Below are positions 8,383 through 15,709 of a stretch of 64,000 bases of DNA, one piece after another. The notes beneath the pieces are model-generated. The model was not told the DNA's origin. It made no database searches and saw only the letters and a program-made list of their open reading frames with translations. Position 1 is the stretch's first letter. Each line of letters opens with the position of its first letter. The translations under genes were made by a program, and so were the position numbers. Source of the stretch: Saccharofermentans sp. (lineage in GTDB: Bacteria; Bacillota; Clostridia; Saccharofermentanales; Saccharofermentanaceae); assembly GCA_024691325.1 (NCBI GenBank), contig JAILNR010000008.1:53488-117487 (forward strand). The letters are read 5' to 3'.

Positions 8383-9072
8383 GTGAAGAAGATTAACACA
8401 TTCATCGCAGCTGCTATTGCAACAGCACTTATGGCATCAGCTTGCACCTCAGGTGCAAACGAGACCGGTGCTGTTCAAAGCCAGGAAACTGTACAGTCAT
8501 CCCAGGCTGCTGCTGCTTCAGATGCCACTTGCGCTACTTCGGACACTTCATGCGTCGCGGGTACACAGAGTGCAGCATCCGAGAATCCTTCTTCAGATGA
8601 TTTCTTCGCTAATCATGCAAATACTTACTATATGAGTTCCGGTGTAGGCGGATGGGGAGCGTTACTTACCATCAACGCTGACGGCACTTTCAACTATGAT
8701 TTTCACGATTCTGATGCAAATATTGTCTACACTTGTGTTGCTCACGGATCATTCGGTAACGTTACCAAGACAGGTGACCATATCTATTCCGTTGAAGTTG
8801 CGCAGCTGACATATGATCAGGAACCGGATTCAACCTGGACTGAAGATTCAGATGGTTTTTCCATTGATTATCAGTCCACGACTACGGAGGATCTGTCTGA
8901 AGGATGTGTTCTCACATTCTATGAAGCAGGTATCAACACAGCTGACCTTCCCGAAGGTTACCTCATATGGTACACATCGCCCCGTGCGATGCAGGCCTCC
9001 GAAATACCCGCACAATTCCCTTGCGACGGCATCTACAATGAAGCTTCAGAAAGAGGATTCATATGCGAGTAA
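8383..9072 (+). CDS. Secreted lipoprotein, tandem copy 2
   Basis: A 229-residue paralogue of the preceding protein. It starts with GTG, preceded by CGGAGA, and has a signal peptide with lipobox MASAC. The linker is Ser/Ala/Thr-rich and the domain pattern is the same: FFANHANTYY, LTINADGTFNY, CVAHGSFG, then AGINTADLPEGY aligned with AGIETANLPDDY in copy 1. Copy 2 adds two Cys in the linker (ATCATSDTSC). It is clearly the product of tandem duplication and is cotranscribed with copy 1. Function unknown. Confidence 0.7.
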   Translation: MKKINTFIAAAIATALMASACTSGANETGAVQSQETVQSSQAAAASDATCATSDTSCVAGTQSAASENPSSDDFFANHANTYYMSSGVGGWGALLTINADGTFNYDFHDSDANIVYTCVAHGSFGNVTKTGDHIYSVEVAQLTYDQEPDSTWTEDSDGFSIDYQSTTTEDLSEGCVLTFYEAGINTADLPEGYLIWYTSPRAMQASEIPAQFPCDGIYNEASERGFICE

Positions 9073-9113
9073 ACAAAGCCATTCTACTATTTTTAATCCC
9101 CTCTTTTTGATGA

Positions 9114-9155
9114 GCCAATCAGGGTAACGAAGCGCTAAGCTTCGTCCCTATTGGC
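9114..9155. repeat. Long imperfect palindrome after lipoprotein pair
   Basis: Arms GCCAAT, AGGG and ACGAAGC pair with GCTTCGT, CCCT and ATTGGC around a GCTAA loop, with small bulges on one side. There is no T-run on either strand, so it is not a clear intrinsic terminator. It could be a palindromic repeat or an mRNA-stabilising hairpin. Confidence 0.5.
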
Positions 9156-9222
9156 CAAAAAGAAGCTAAGGCGGGATTAAAACATTAATATAGCTTAACC
9201 CACTTCATACTCACACCATGTT

Positions 9223-9254
9223 AAAAGACCGACAGCATCCGCCGCCGGTCTTTT
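9223..9254. terminator. Bidirectional terminator
   Basis: Stem AAAAGACCG / CGGTCTTTT with a 14-base loop, between the lipoprotein pair and the convergent STAS-PP2C operon. U-rich on both strands. Confidence 0.75.
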
Positions 9255-9282
9255 GCATTGTCTTGATTATCGTCCCGGAGGA

Positions 9283-9579
9283 TTACTCGATAGTGAGGAT
9301 ATCCGTAAATCCGGTAACGTCAAAAATGCTGAGCACGATGTCGCTCACATTGGTGATCTTCATCTGGCCCTTGTCGATCATAGCCTTATGGGACTTAAGA
9401 AGAACTCTTAATCCTGCTGATGAGATGTACTCAAGATTAGCGAAATCCAGAATAAGTGTCTCGATACCGCCGATTGACTCTGTAACGATCTTATCAAGCT
9501 CAGGAGATGTCTCTGTATCAAGACGTCCTTCGATAGCCAGTGTAAGCTCCTTGCCATTCTGTATCTTATCGATCTTCAT
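9283..9579 (-). CDS. STAS-domain anti-sigma-factor antagonist
   Basis: A 98-residue single-domain STAS protein of the SpoIIAA/RsbV type. The phosphorylatable Ser lies in YISSAGLRVLL (Ser53/Ser54), preceded by the usual LILDFANLEY strand. In partner switching the unphosphorylated form binds the kinase and frees its target, and the kinase phosphorylates this Ser to reset. It is the last gene of a four-gene minus-strand operon that also encodes the phosphatase and kinase expected to act on it. Confidence 0.9.
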   Translation of the reverse strand: MKIDKIQNGKELTLAIEGRLDTETSPELDKIVTESIGGIETLILDFANLEYISSAGLRVLLKSHKAMIDKGQMKITNVSDIVLSIFDVTGFTDILTIE

Positions 9580-9618
9580 TACCTATTACCTCCGTATTAT
9601 GTATATATATTATATATT

Positions 9619-10224
9619 CTAAAATGATTTATAGATAGTCACTGTTGCCTTTGTTCCGATAATTGTTACTTTTACTTCATCGGCGATGCTGGCTACAATT
9701 GACTTCTCGAGTTCATCCCAGTGCTCCCTGTAAGACTCAGTTTTCTCTATTTCCTGCCTGTATTTTAGCATAGACCAGTTATAAACGGCCTGTGCTGCCG
9801 AGTAATTATTCGTAGTTACCATTCCCATAAGGTCAAAAGACGAGAGTGATTCGAGCAGGGCCTGGTCTTTATCGTATAGAGCTACAGCCGATATCATATC
9901 GCGGATCTTGCCCATAAATCCTCTCGCAGATTCATTTCTGCCGGATGTCGAGACACTCAGGAACTGCCTTCTCATATCCCGGTCAAGGTCCACATCGGCC
10001 TCAAGCGAGAGTTCGAAGCTCTTTTGGTCCTGCTTAGCGGTATAATCCGCCTCAACTTCCCCTGCTATCCCCCTTATCAGGCCGAACAGCTCCTCGGCAA
10101 GAAGCCTCAAGCGTATTACTTCCTTATGAGTAAGACCGGCGTCAACACCCAAAGCCTCGGTGGAATCGAGTGCCTTAGGCATATTCATCTCATTACCGTT
10201 TACTTTAAAGTTAACTATACTCAT
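9619..10224 (-). CDS. Degenerate HATPase-like protein of partner-switching operon
   Basis: A 201-residue cytosolic protein. Residues about 35-55 (RLRLLAEELFGLIRGIAG) align with the N-box of RsbW-type kinases, where the neighbouring kinase has AAEEIFVNIANYAY. The ATP/Mg-coordinating Asn is replaced by Leu, and no G1 or G2 Gly-rich box can be found. The middle is helical instead (about 95-175), and a beta-strand VTIIGTKATVTIYKSF closes the chain as in HATPases. I infer a pseudokinase or scaffold. Its ATG overlaps the phosphatase stop (ATGA), so the two are translationally coupled. An alternative is a distant HATPase with its own unusual ATP site. Confidence 0.6.
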   Translation of the reverse strand: MSIVNFKVNGNEMNMPKALDSTEALGVDAGLTHKEVIRLRLLAEELFGLIRGIAGEVEADYTAKQDQKSFELSLEADVDLDRDMRRQFLSVSTSGRNESARGFMGKIRDMISAVALYDKDQALLESLSSFDLMGMVTTNNYSAAQAVYNWSMLKYRQEIEKTESYREHWDELEKSIVASIADEVKVTIIGTKATVTIYKSF

Positions 10225-12068
10225 AACGGCTCCTTAGAATCCTCATTACTGCCTAATTGTACACCATCAGGTCCATAATAATCGAATACCATAACGGTTA
10301 TATCGTCAAACTGCTCGTATCCGTCAACAAATACGTTGATATCATCCCTGAGCATATCTATGACTTCCTGCTGGCTTGCACCGGGATTGCTGTTAAGCTT
10401 ATCAAGCATTCTTTCCGGACCGTAAAGCTCCTCATGTGCATTAGTAGCTTCAGGAACACCATCCGTATAGACGAAGATCCTGTCACCCGGGTCGAGCTTA
10501 AACTCACGCTCCTTAAACTTGATCCCTTCCATAAGACCGAGAGCAAGGCTGTGGCGGTAAATGACAAACTCGTAATCTCCGTCCTTCTTCTTAAGAACCG
10601 GATTCTCGTGGCCTGCGTTGGAGACCAGACCTTCGCCGGTCTTGATGTTGATTATGGCAAGCCATACTGTAACGAACAGATTGGCTTTATTGTTATCGCA
10701 AAGCTGCATGTTAACGTCGTACAGGATCTCAGAGGGTGTTCCTCCGATCATTGCACGGTTCTTGATCAAAGACTTCGCGATCGACATGAACATAGCGGCG
10801 GGGACTCCCTTGCCTGAAACGTCTGCGATAACGAGCGCCAGATGTTCCTCGTCCTGCATGAAGAAATCATAGAAATCTCCGCCGACTTCCTTCGCAGGCT
10901 TCATCGATGCCAATACATCAAACTCATTGATATCAGGGAACGGAGGGAATACGGTCGGCAGCATATTCCTCTGGATCCTGGCGGCAACGTTAAGTTCCGC
11001 ATTTATCCTCTCCTTATCGGCTGTAACTGTCTTGACCGTATCAATATAGTGATCGATCGCATTGACCATTCCGGAGAATCCGACAGCCAGCTCGCCGATC
11101 TCATTATGAGTCTTAATGCCCGCAAGCTGCTTAATGATCTTCTCGCTGTCCTTCGTCTCCTTGTATTCATTAACATTCTCATAGACGCGGCCGAGAGGCT
11201 TTAACGCCTTAACATATATAACCGTTATACAGAATGCGGCAAGCACGATAAGGTGCAGCAAAAGTATAACGACATACTGTATGGTCTGCTTCTGCATTTC
11301 AGCTTTAAGTTCCGTAATATCGAATGTAACGCCGCTTACAATATTCATGCGGTCAACAGCAAACATGAACGAGTATCTGTCCATGAACTGATCCGAGTAA
11401 ACAAGATAATTGCTGGTCGTGTAAAGTTTCTTGAAAGCAGCCGTCTGTTCAGGAGTATTTGGCACAGTGGTACCAAAAGTATATGCTTCTCCGAACTCAC
11501 TGCCTCTTACATTGCCCACACCGTTGGCGCTTACAATGTAAATGCCGTCAGCATAAGAATAATCCGAAGCGAAAATGTACAGGAAGCTTACATGGTATGC
11601 CTTCTGCATATCGTTAAGTCTCAAAAGCCAGCGGTTAAATACTATCTCTGCAAGAAGCTTTCTGTCCTCATCCGAGAATCCCACAGCATCATTCTCGGTA
11701 ACGCGCTCTATTACGAGTCCCGGATGTCTGCTGACAAGTTCCTCGAGCTTCTTGTCTGTCTCCACAGTACTGTCGTACTCGAGATCTAAAGTGCCGTCAT
11801 CCATGTGTTCCATAAGATAGCTTATGACCCATCTGTATGAATCGTAATCCGTGATGACAAGCTTCATCTCTGCGGCTATAGCTGTTGTTATTCTCTCATT
11901 CTCTTCAATGATATCTTTATCTGAGATGAACTTGATAACAAAGTAAGACGCGAATCCCGTTATAAGTAAAGAGGCAAGGAAAACGAGCGCAACCTCATAA
12001 ACCAGGCTGCTTCTGAGCTTTAATCTTCTGCCGCTAGCGGATTTGTCTGTCTTTATTTTTCTTGCCAT
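10221..12068 (-). CDS. Membrane PP2C (SpoIIE/RsbU-type) phosphatase
   Basis: A 615-residue sensor phosphatase. A basic N-terminus precedes TM1 (about residues 23-46). An extracellular sensing domain of about 210 residues follows, then TM2 (about 262-287), a HAMP-like linker, and a SpoIIE-type PP2C domain from about 355. Metal-binding Asp residues are seen in EVGGDFYDF, VIADVSGKG and FVYTDGVPEA. It should dephosphorylate the STAS protein encoded two genes downstream in response to an external cue. It lies between the RsbW-like kinase gene and the HATPase-like gene. The ligand is unknown. Confidence 0.9.
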   Translation of the reverse strand: MARKIKTDKSASGRRLKLRSSLVYEVALVFLASLLITGFASYFVIKFISDKDIIEENERITTAIAAEMKLVITDYDSYRWVISYLMEHMDDGTLDLEYDSTVETDKKLEELVSRHPGLVIERVTENDAVGFSDEDRKLLAEIVFNRWLLRLNDMQKAYHVSFLYIFASDYSYADGIYIVSANGVGNVRGSEFGEAYTFGTTVPNTPEQTAAFKKLYTTSNYLVYSDQFMDRYSFMFAVDRMNIVSGVTFDITELKAEMQKQTIQYVVILLLHLIVLAAFCITVIYVKALKPLGRVYENVNEYKETKDSEKIIKQLAGIKTHNEIGELAVGFSGMVNAIDHYIDTVKTVTADKERINAELNVAARIQRNMLPTVFPPFPDINEFDVLASMKPAKEVGGDFYDFFMQDEEHLALVIADVSGKGVPAAMFMSIAKSLIKNRAMIGGTPSEILYDVNMQLCDNNKANLFVTVWLAIINIKTGEGLVSNAGHENPVLKKKDGDYEFVIYRHSLALGLMEGIKFKEREFKLDPGDRIFVYTDGVPEATNAHEELYGPERMLDKLNSNPGASQQEVIDMLRDDINVFVDGYEQFDDITVMVFDYYGPDGVQLGSNEDSKEPL

Positions 12069-12078
12069 AAGGGAATTA

Positions 12079-12507
12079 TCAAAGTTTCTTCTTCAATGTC
12101 AGAATATTGCTGTTGTTGACGTATTCGTAAATAACTTCATCCACGATCGTCTTTGTAAGGAAAATTCCAAGACCGCCGATGTCTCTTTCCTCAGCCGGAA
12201 GCGAAGTGTCCGGATCATCCCTCTTAAGCGGATCGTAAGGTTTGCCGTGATCTATGAAAGTGATTATGACCGTTACCGGCTCATCAAGGACCTCGACCCT
12301 TACATTTGCATCACCATCATCAGGTGTGTATGCGTAATTTGCTATATTTACAAATATCTCTTCGGCTGCAAGATCTATCTGCATCAATGCTTTGGGTGAG
12401 CATTCAGTTCCGGTCAGATGGCTCTTGATAAAATCCTGGACCTTTCCGACGTTCTCTACTTTTGCCTCCAATAGGATCTCGTACGATTTCCCTGTTTGCT
12501 TATCCAT
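12079..12507 (-). CDS. RsbW-like serine kinase / anti-sigma factor
   Basis: A 142-residue HATPase_c_2 protein. N-box AAEEIFVNIANYAY, G1-type DHGKPYDP and G2-type GGLGIFL are intact, so it should bind ATP and phosphorylate the STAS partner. The start at MDKQTGK is chosen because AGGAAAGGG lies at the right distance; an upstream in-frame ATG adds 11 unlikely residues. It is the first gene of the partner-switching operon. No sigma factor is encoded nearby, so the client may be a distant sigma factor or another protein. Confidence 0.88.
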   Translation of the reverse strand: MDKQTGKSYEILLEAKVENVGKVQDFIKSHLTGTECSPKALMQIDLAAEEIFVNIANYAYTPDDGDANVRVEVLDEPVTVIITFIDHGKPYDPLKRDDPDTSLPAEERDIGGLGIFLTKTIVDEVIYEYVNNSNILTLKKKL

Positions 12508-12665
12508 AACATGCCCTTTCCTGCAGTTTATTACGTGCACTTATACACTTTATTATAATTATTTATAGATTTATAGAATATCAGATTAGCACGCATAAAT
12601 TAGGGCAAAAATAGTGAACAGTTGAAAGCACCTGTTCCCGCTTCCTCCGCACTTAGCGCAAAAAC

Positions 12666-12722
12666 ACCTCCCTCGAGCGGACTTACGCAGACGCGAAGCG
12701 GCGAGTACGCAGCGAGAGAGGT
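12666..12722 (-). terminator. Terminator of tRNA-Arg
   Basis: On the minus strand ACCTCTCTCG pairs with CGAGGGAGGT around a long GC-rich loop, followed by GTTTTTG. It begins five bases after the tRNA 3' end. Confidence 0.7.
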
Positions 12723-12726
12723 GGTT

Positions 12727-12801
12727 TGGCGCTCCCAACAGGAATCGAACCCGTACCAGCAGTACCGGAAACTGCTGTTCTATCCATTAAACTATGGGAG
12801 C
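12727..12801 (-). tRNA. tRNA-Arg (anticodon CCG)
   Basis: Minus strand. The 7-bp acceptor stem GCTCCCA/TGGGAGC, the D-arm, the anticodon stem GCAGT/ACTGC with loop TTCCGGT (anticodon CCG, reading CGG), and the T-arm with GGTTCGATTCC all fold. The 3' CCA is encoded (12727-12729). Confidence 0.95.
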
Positions 12802-12845
12802 ATTTAGCCAAGCAGATTATACCATACTCGCTTTACGGCAATAAA

Positions 12846-12868
12846 AAGGGCTGTCACCGACAGCCCTT
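12846..12868 (-). terminator. Terminator of coiled-coil protein gene
   Basis: Stem AAGGGCTGTC / GACAGCCCTT with a 3-base loop, followed on the minus strand by a TTTTTAT tract, 22 bases past the stop codon. Confidence 0.88.
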
Positions 12869-12890
12869 CCTTTACACATTTGTAAAAGCT

Positions 12891-14111
12891 TTATGCTTCC
12901 TGCGCCTTGGGAGCTTCCTCCTGTGCCTTTGCAGCACCGGGGCGCTCGAACTTGGCAGTCTGCTCTGCAAGCTTGGCAGCCTTCTCTGCTTCAGCAGCAG
13001 CCTGAGCGGCAGCGGCCTTAGCCTCTTCCTCAAGCTTCTTGGCAGCAGCCATAGCCTCTTCGTACTTCTTGGCAGCAGCTTCAGCCTTCTCACGTGCCTG
13101 TGCAGCAACGACCTTAGCCTCTTCTTCGGCCTTCTCAGCAGCGATGCGCTCATCCTCTTCAAGCTTCATCTTATTAGCAAGATCGAATGCTTCCTGAGCC
13201 TTCTTCGTTGCTTCCTTAGCTTCCTCGGCCTTTGCAGCTGTGCTCTTAGCAATCTCTTCTGCATGGTTAGCGGAATTCTTAGCTTCCTGCTCGAACTCTT
13301 CGGCAGCCTTACGTGCCTTCTCCTCAGCAGTACGTGCAGCGATCCTTGCATCAGCCTCAGTCTTCTTCTGAGTTGCGATCTTGATCTTCTCCTGAGCCTT
13401 GATTGCAGCTTCCTCAGCAGCCTTGGCAGCCTGTTCAGCAACCTTCTCTGCTTCCTGGGCAGCTGTAAGAGCAACCTTGTACTCTTCTTCAGCAGTAGAA
13501 GCAAGCTTACCTGCGTTCTCTTCAGACTTTAATGCAGCCTCGCGAACCTCGCCTGACTTCTTAACAGCAAGACGTGCCTCTTCAGCCTTTGTCTGGGCAG
13601 ACTCAGCTTCCTTAACAAGGCGCTCCTCGCGGCTCTTTGCCTGATCGAGTTCGACCTTAGCCTTCTCTGCTGCGATAGTAGCAGGAGACTTATTTGCATT
13701 ATTAATTGCTGTAACTGTAGTGCCGGAGCCTCTCTCTTCACGCTCCTGAGCCACAAGCTGTGCACGGTTGATAGATGCTGAAGGCGGACGCTTTACCGGT
13801 GCTCTTAAAGATACCGGAGGCTTCTTGTCCATATCGTCCTTCTTCTCTTCCTCAGGCTTATTTGCAGCAGCAGCCTTACGCTCTGCTTCCATTGCCTTAC
13901 GGGCCTCTATCTGTGCTCTTGCCGCAGCGGCACGCTCTCTTGCCTTAATAGCAGCAGGAGAATCCAATGTTGAACTACTTCCACCTCTCCTGGCTGAATC
14001 AGGAGAATTACCGGGTCTTCCCCCGGAAATTTCACCGGTAGAAAACTGCATGACAGGGCGGCTTAAAAGCCCGTCATTTCTACCTCTGAAACCGCCTAAA
14101 ATACCAGCCAT
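12891..14111 (-). CDS. Ala/Glu/Lys-rich coiled-coil protein
   Basis: A 406-residue protein started at MAGILGG, with AAGGGG upstream. The first 60 residues are Gly/Ser/Arg-rich and without predicted structure. From about residue 60 almost the whole chain is Ala/Glu/Lys heptad-like sequence (EEAKAAAAQAAAEAEKAAK type), predicted to be a very long helix. There is no signal peptide or membrane segment, so it is probably cytosolic. Composition recalls TolA domain II, but that is a compositional match only. A similar tail occurs on the epimerase-like protein at 33035-34447. It has its own terminator. Function unknown. Confidence 0.75.
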   Translation of the reverse strand: MAGILGGFRGRNDGLLSRPVMQFSTGEISGGRPGNSPDSARRGGSSSTLDSPAAIKARERAAAARAQIEARKAMEAERKAAAANKPEEEKKDDMDKKPPVSLRAPVKRPPSASINRAQLVAQEREERGSGTTVTAINNANKSPATIAAEKAKVELDQAKSREERLVKEAESAQTKAEEARLAVKKSGEVREAALKSEENAGKLASTAEEEYKVALTAAQEAEKVAEQAAKAAEEAAIKAQEKIKIATQKKTEADARIAARTAEEKARKAAEEFEQEAKNSANHAEEIAKSTAAKAEEAKEATKKAQEAFDLANKMKLEEDERIAAEKAEEEAKVVAAQAREKAEAAAKKYEEAMAAAKKLEEEAKAAAAQAAAEAEKAAKLAEQTAKFERPGAAKAQEEAPKAQEA

Positions 14112-14240
14112 TTCTCTCACCCCTTAAACATACTCATACATTTTAGTAAATGTAAATATTAACTGATATTAATGATTATACTTTGTTAACAAAATATTTC
14201 AAGTATATTTGCGAAAGATAGTCAGGTTGAACATAAATCA

Positions 14241-15668
14241 TCAAAGATCGTAGTACATCTGGTACTCCATAGGAGTCGGCATCGCCACATGCTTCTTAAG
14301 ATCATTACGCTTGTTTTTGATCCAAAGATCGATGAGTTCCTTCGGGAAAACGCCGCCTTCGGTTAAGAAGTCGTGGTCCTTTTCGAGGGCCTTGAGCGCG
14401 GAGCCCAAAGACTTCGGCAAGCCCTTAATCTTCTTCTTGTCCTCGTCAGACAGCTCGAAAAGGTTGAAGTCATAAGGACCATAGCCTTCCGCGGCGGGGT
14501 CGATCTTGTTCTTGATGCCGTCGAGACCTGCCATCAGGATAGCCGCATAGCAGTAGTAGGGATTACAGGTCGCGTCAGGGTTTCTTAACTCAAATCTCTT
14601 CTTGTCGGGAGACTTCGCATAGGCCGGGATACGGATGACGGCAGATCTGTTTGCCGTTGCATAGCCGATCGTTACCGGAGCCTCGAAGCCAGGAAGCAGT
14701 CTCTTATATGAATTAGTTGAAGGATTAGAGAAGGCACAGATTGCAGGCACATGGCGCAGAACGCCTCCGATGAAGTAAAGTGCCGTCTCTGACAGGCCGG
14801 AGTAACCGTTCTCATCGTAGAAGACAGGCTTGCCATCCTTAAACATCAGCATATGCACATGCATGCCGGAACCCGCCTCACCGAAGATGGGCTTAGGCAT
14901 GAAAGTAGCGGTCTTGCCCTCCATAACGGCTTCATTCTTAATGATGTACTTTGTGAGCATGGTCTTGTCTGCCATGTTTGTCATGGAATCGAACTCTACC
15001 TCGATCTCCATCTGGCCGGGGCCGCCGACCTCGTGGTGATGGTAGCGCACTTCGATACCCTGCTTTTGCATTTCGAGGGTTACGCGTGATCTGTAATCAT
15101 ACTGGATGTCCTGTGGAGGAGCGATGTGGTAGCCGCCCTGATGAGGTGTCTGGAAACCATTGCTCTCGTATTCACCCGAATTCCAGAAAGCCTCCTCGCC
15201 GTCTATGGAGAAACTCGATAACTGCGGCTTATTCTCGAACCTTGCCTGGTCGAACACATAGAACTCGAACTCGGGTCCTAACAGGAAGGTGTCGGCAACG
15301 CCCGTCTCCTTCATATATTCCTCAGCGCGCTTACTTACGTTACGGGGTTCCTGATTGAAAGGAATATTTGCATCCTTGCCGATGATCCTGACGTCACCGA
15401 TCATGGCGAGAGTCGGGATCTCACAGAAAGGATCGACCTGGGCGCTGCTTAGGTCAGGGATAAAAACCATGTCGCTCTTCTCGACGGGAGCAAAACCGTA
15501 GTTGCTTCCGTCAAAGCCGATGCCGGCCGTCATGGTATCTTCGGAAAATCTCTCTACCGGGATAGTAAGGTGATGCCACCTGCCGTTGATGTCGATCATG
15601 CGAAAATCGATCATCTTGATATCATTCTTGGCTACAAACTTCTTTACGTCTTCAACCGTCTTAAACAT
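14241..15668 (-). CDS. glnA: Glutamine synthetase, type I
   Basis: A 475-residue glutamine synthetase (glutamate + ammonia + ATP to glutamine). Signature elements are DGSNYGF (54-60), the metal ligands in GPEFEFYVF (131-139), GSGMHVH (267-272 region), NPSTNSYKRL (315-324) and NRSAVIRIP. The position of the adenylylated Tyr of enterobacterial enzymes (NLYDL) reads NLFEL here, with Phe404, so control by adenylylation is ruled out. A good GGAGG ribosome site precedes it. A small GGGTAT/ATACCC inverted repeat lies between mfd and this gene on the sense strand. Confidence 0.95.
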   Translation of the reverse strand: MFKTVEDVKKFVAKNDIKMIDFRMIDINGRWHHLTIPVERFSEDTMTAGIGFDGSNYGFAPVEKSDMVFIPDLSSAQVDPFCEIPTLAMIGDVRIIGKDANIPFNQEPRNVSKRAEEYMKETGVADTFLLGPEFEFYVFDQARFENKPQLSSFSIDGEEAFWNSGEYESNGFQTPHQGGYHIAPPQDIQYDYRSRVTLEMQKQGIEVRYHHHEVGGPGQMEIEVEFDSMTNMADKTMLTKYIIKNEAVMEGKTATFMPKPIFGEAGSGMHVHMLMFKDGKPVFYDENGYSGLSETALYFIGGVLRHVPAICAFSNPSTNSYKRLLPGFEAPVTIGYATANRSAVIRIPAYAKSPDKKRFELRNPDATCNPYYCYAAILMAGLDGIKNKIDPAAEGYGPYDFNLFELSDEDKKKIKGLPKSLGSALKALEKDHDFLTEGGVFPKELIDLWIKNKRNDLKKHVAMPTPMEYQMYYDL

Positions 15669-15709
15669 AATGACCTCCGGGTATCGTTTTCACTATACCC
15701 ATAATATCA

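Noticed and set aside
7561..9072. Defence or toxin system in the lipoprotein pair
   Set aside because: Both products are plain lipoproteins with one secreted domain each; no nuclease, toxin or immunity signature.
12601..12726. Possible small gene or repeat element next to the tRNA
   Set aside because: The GC-rich inverted repeat is followed by a T-run in the tRNA direction and is best explained as the tRNA terminator.
12727..12801. Possible integration site (attB) at tRNA-Arg with an adjacent island
   Set aside because: No duplicated tRNA 3' end, integrase or phage gene is found in the flanks.
12726..13532. A Leu/Ser-rich plus-strand open frame of 268 codons that looks like a membrane protein
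   Set aside because: It is the antisense image of the Ala/Glu coiled-coil gene (GCC and CTC codons read as Leu/Ser) and also runs through the tRNA gene.
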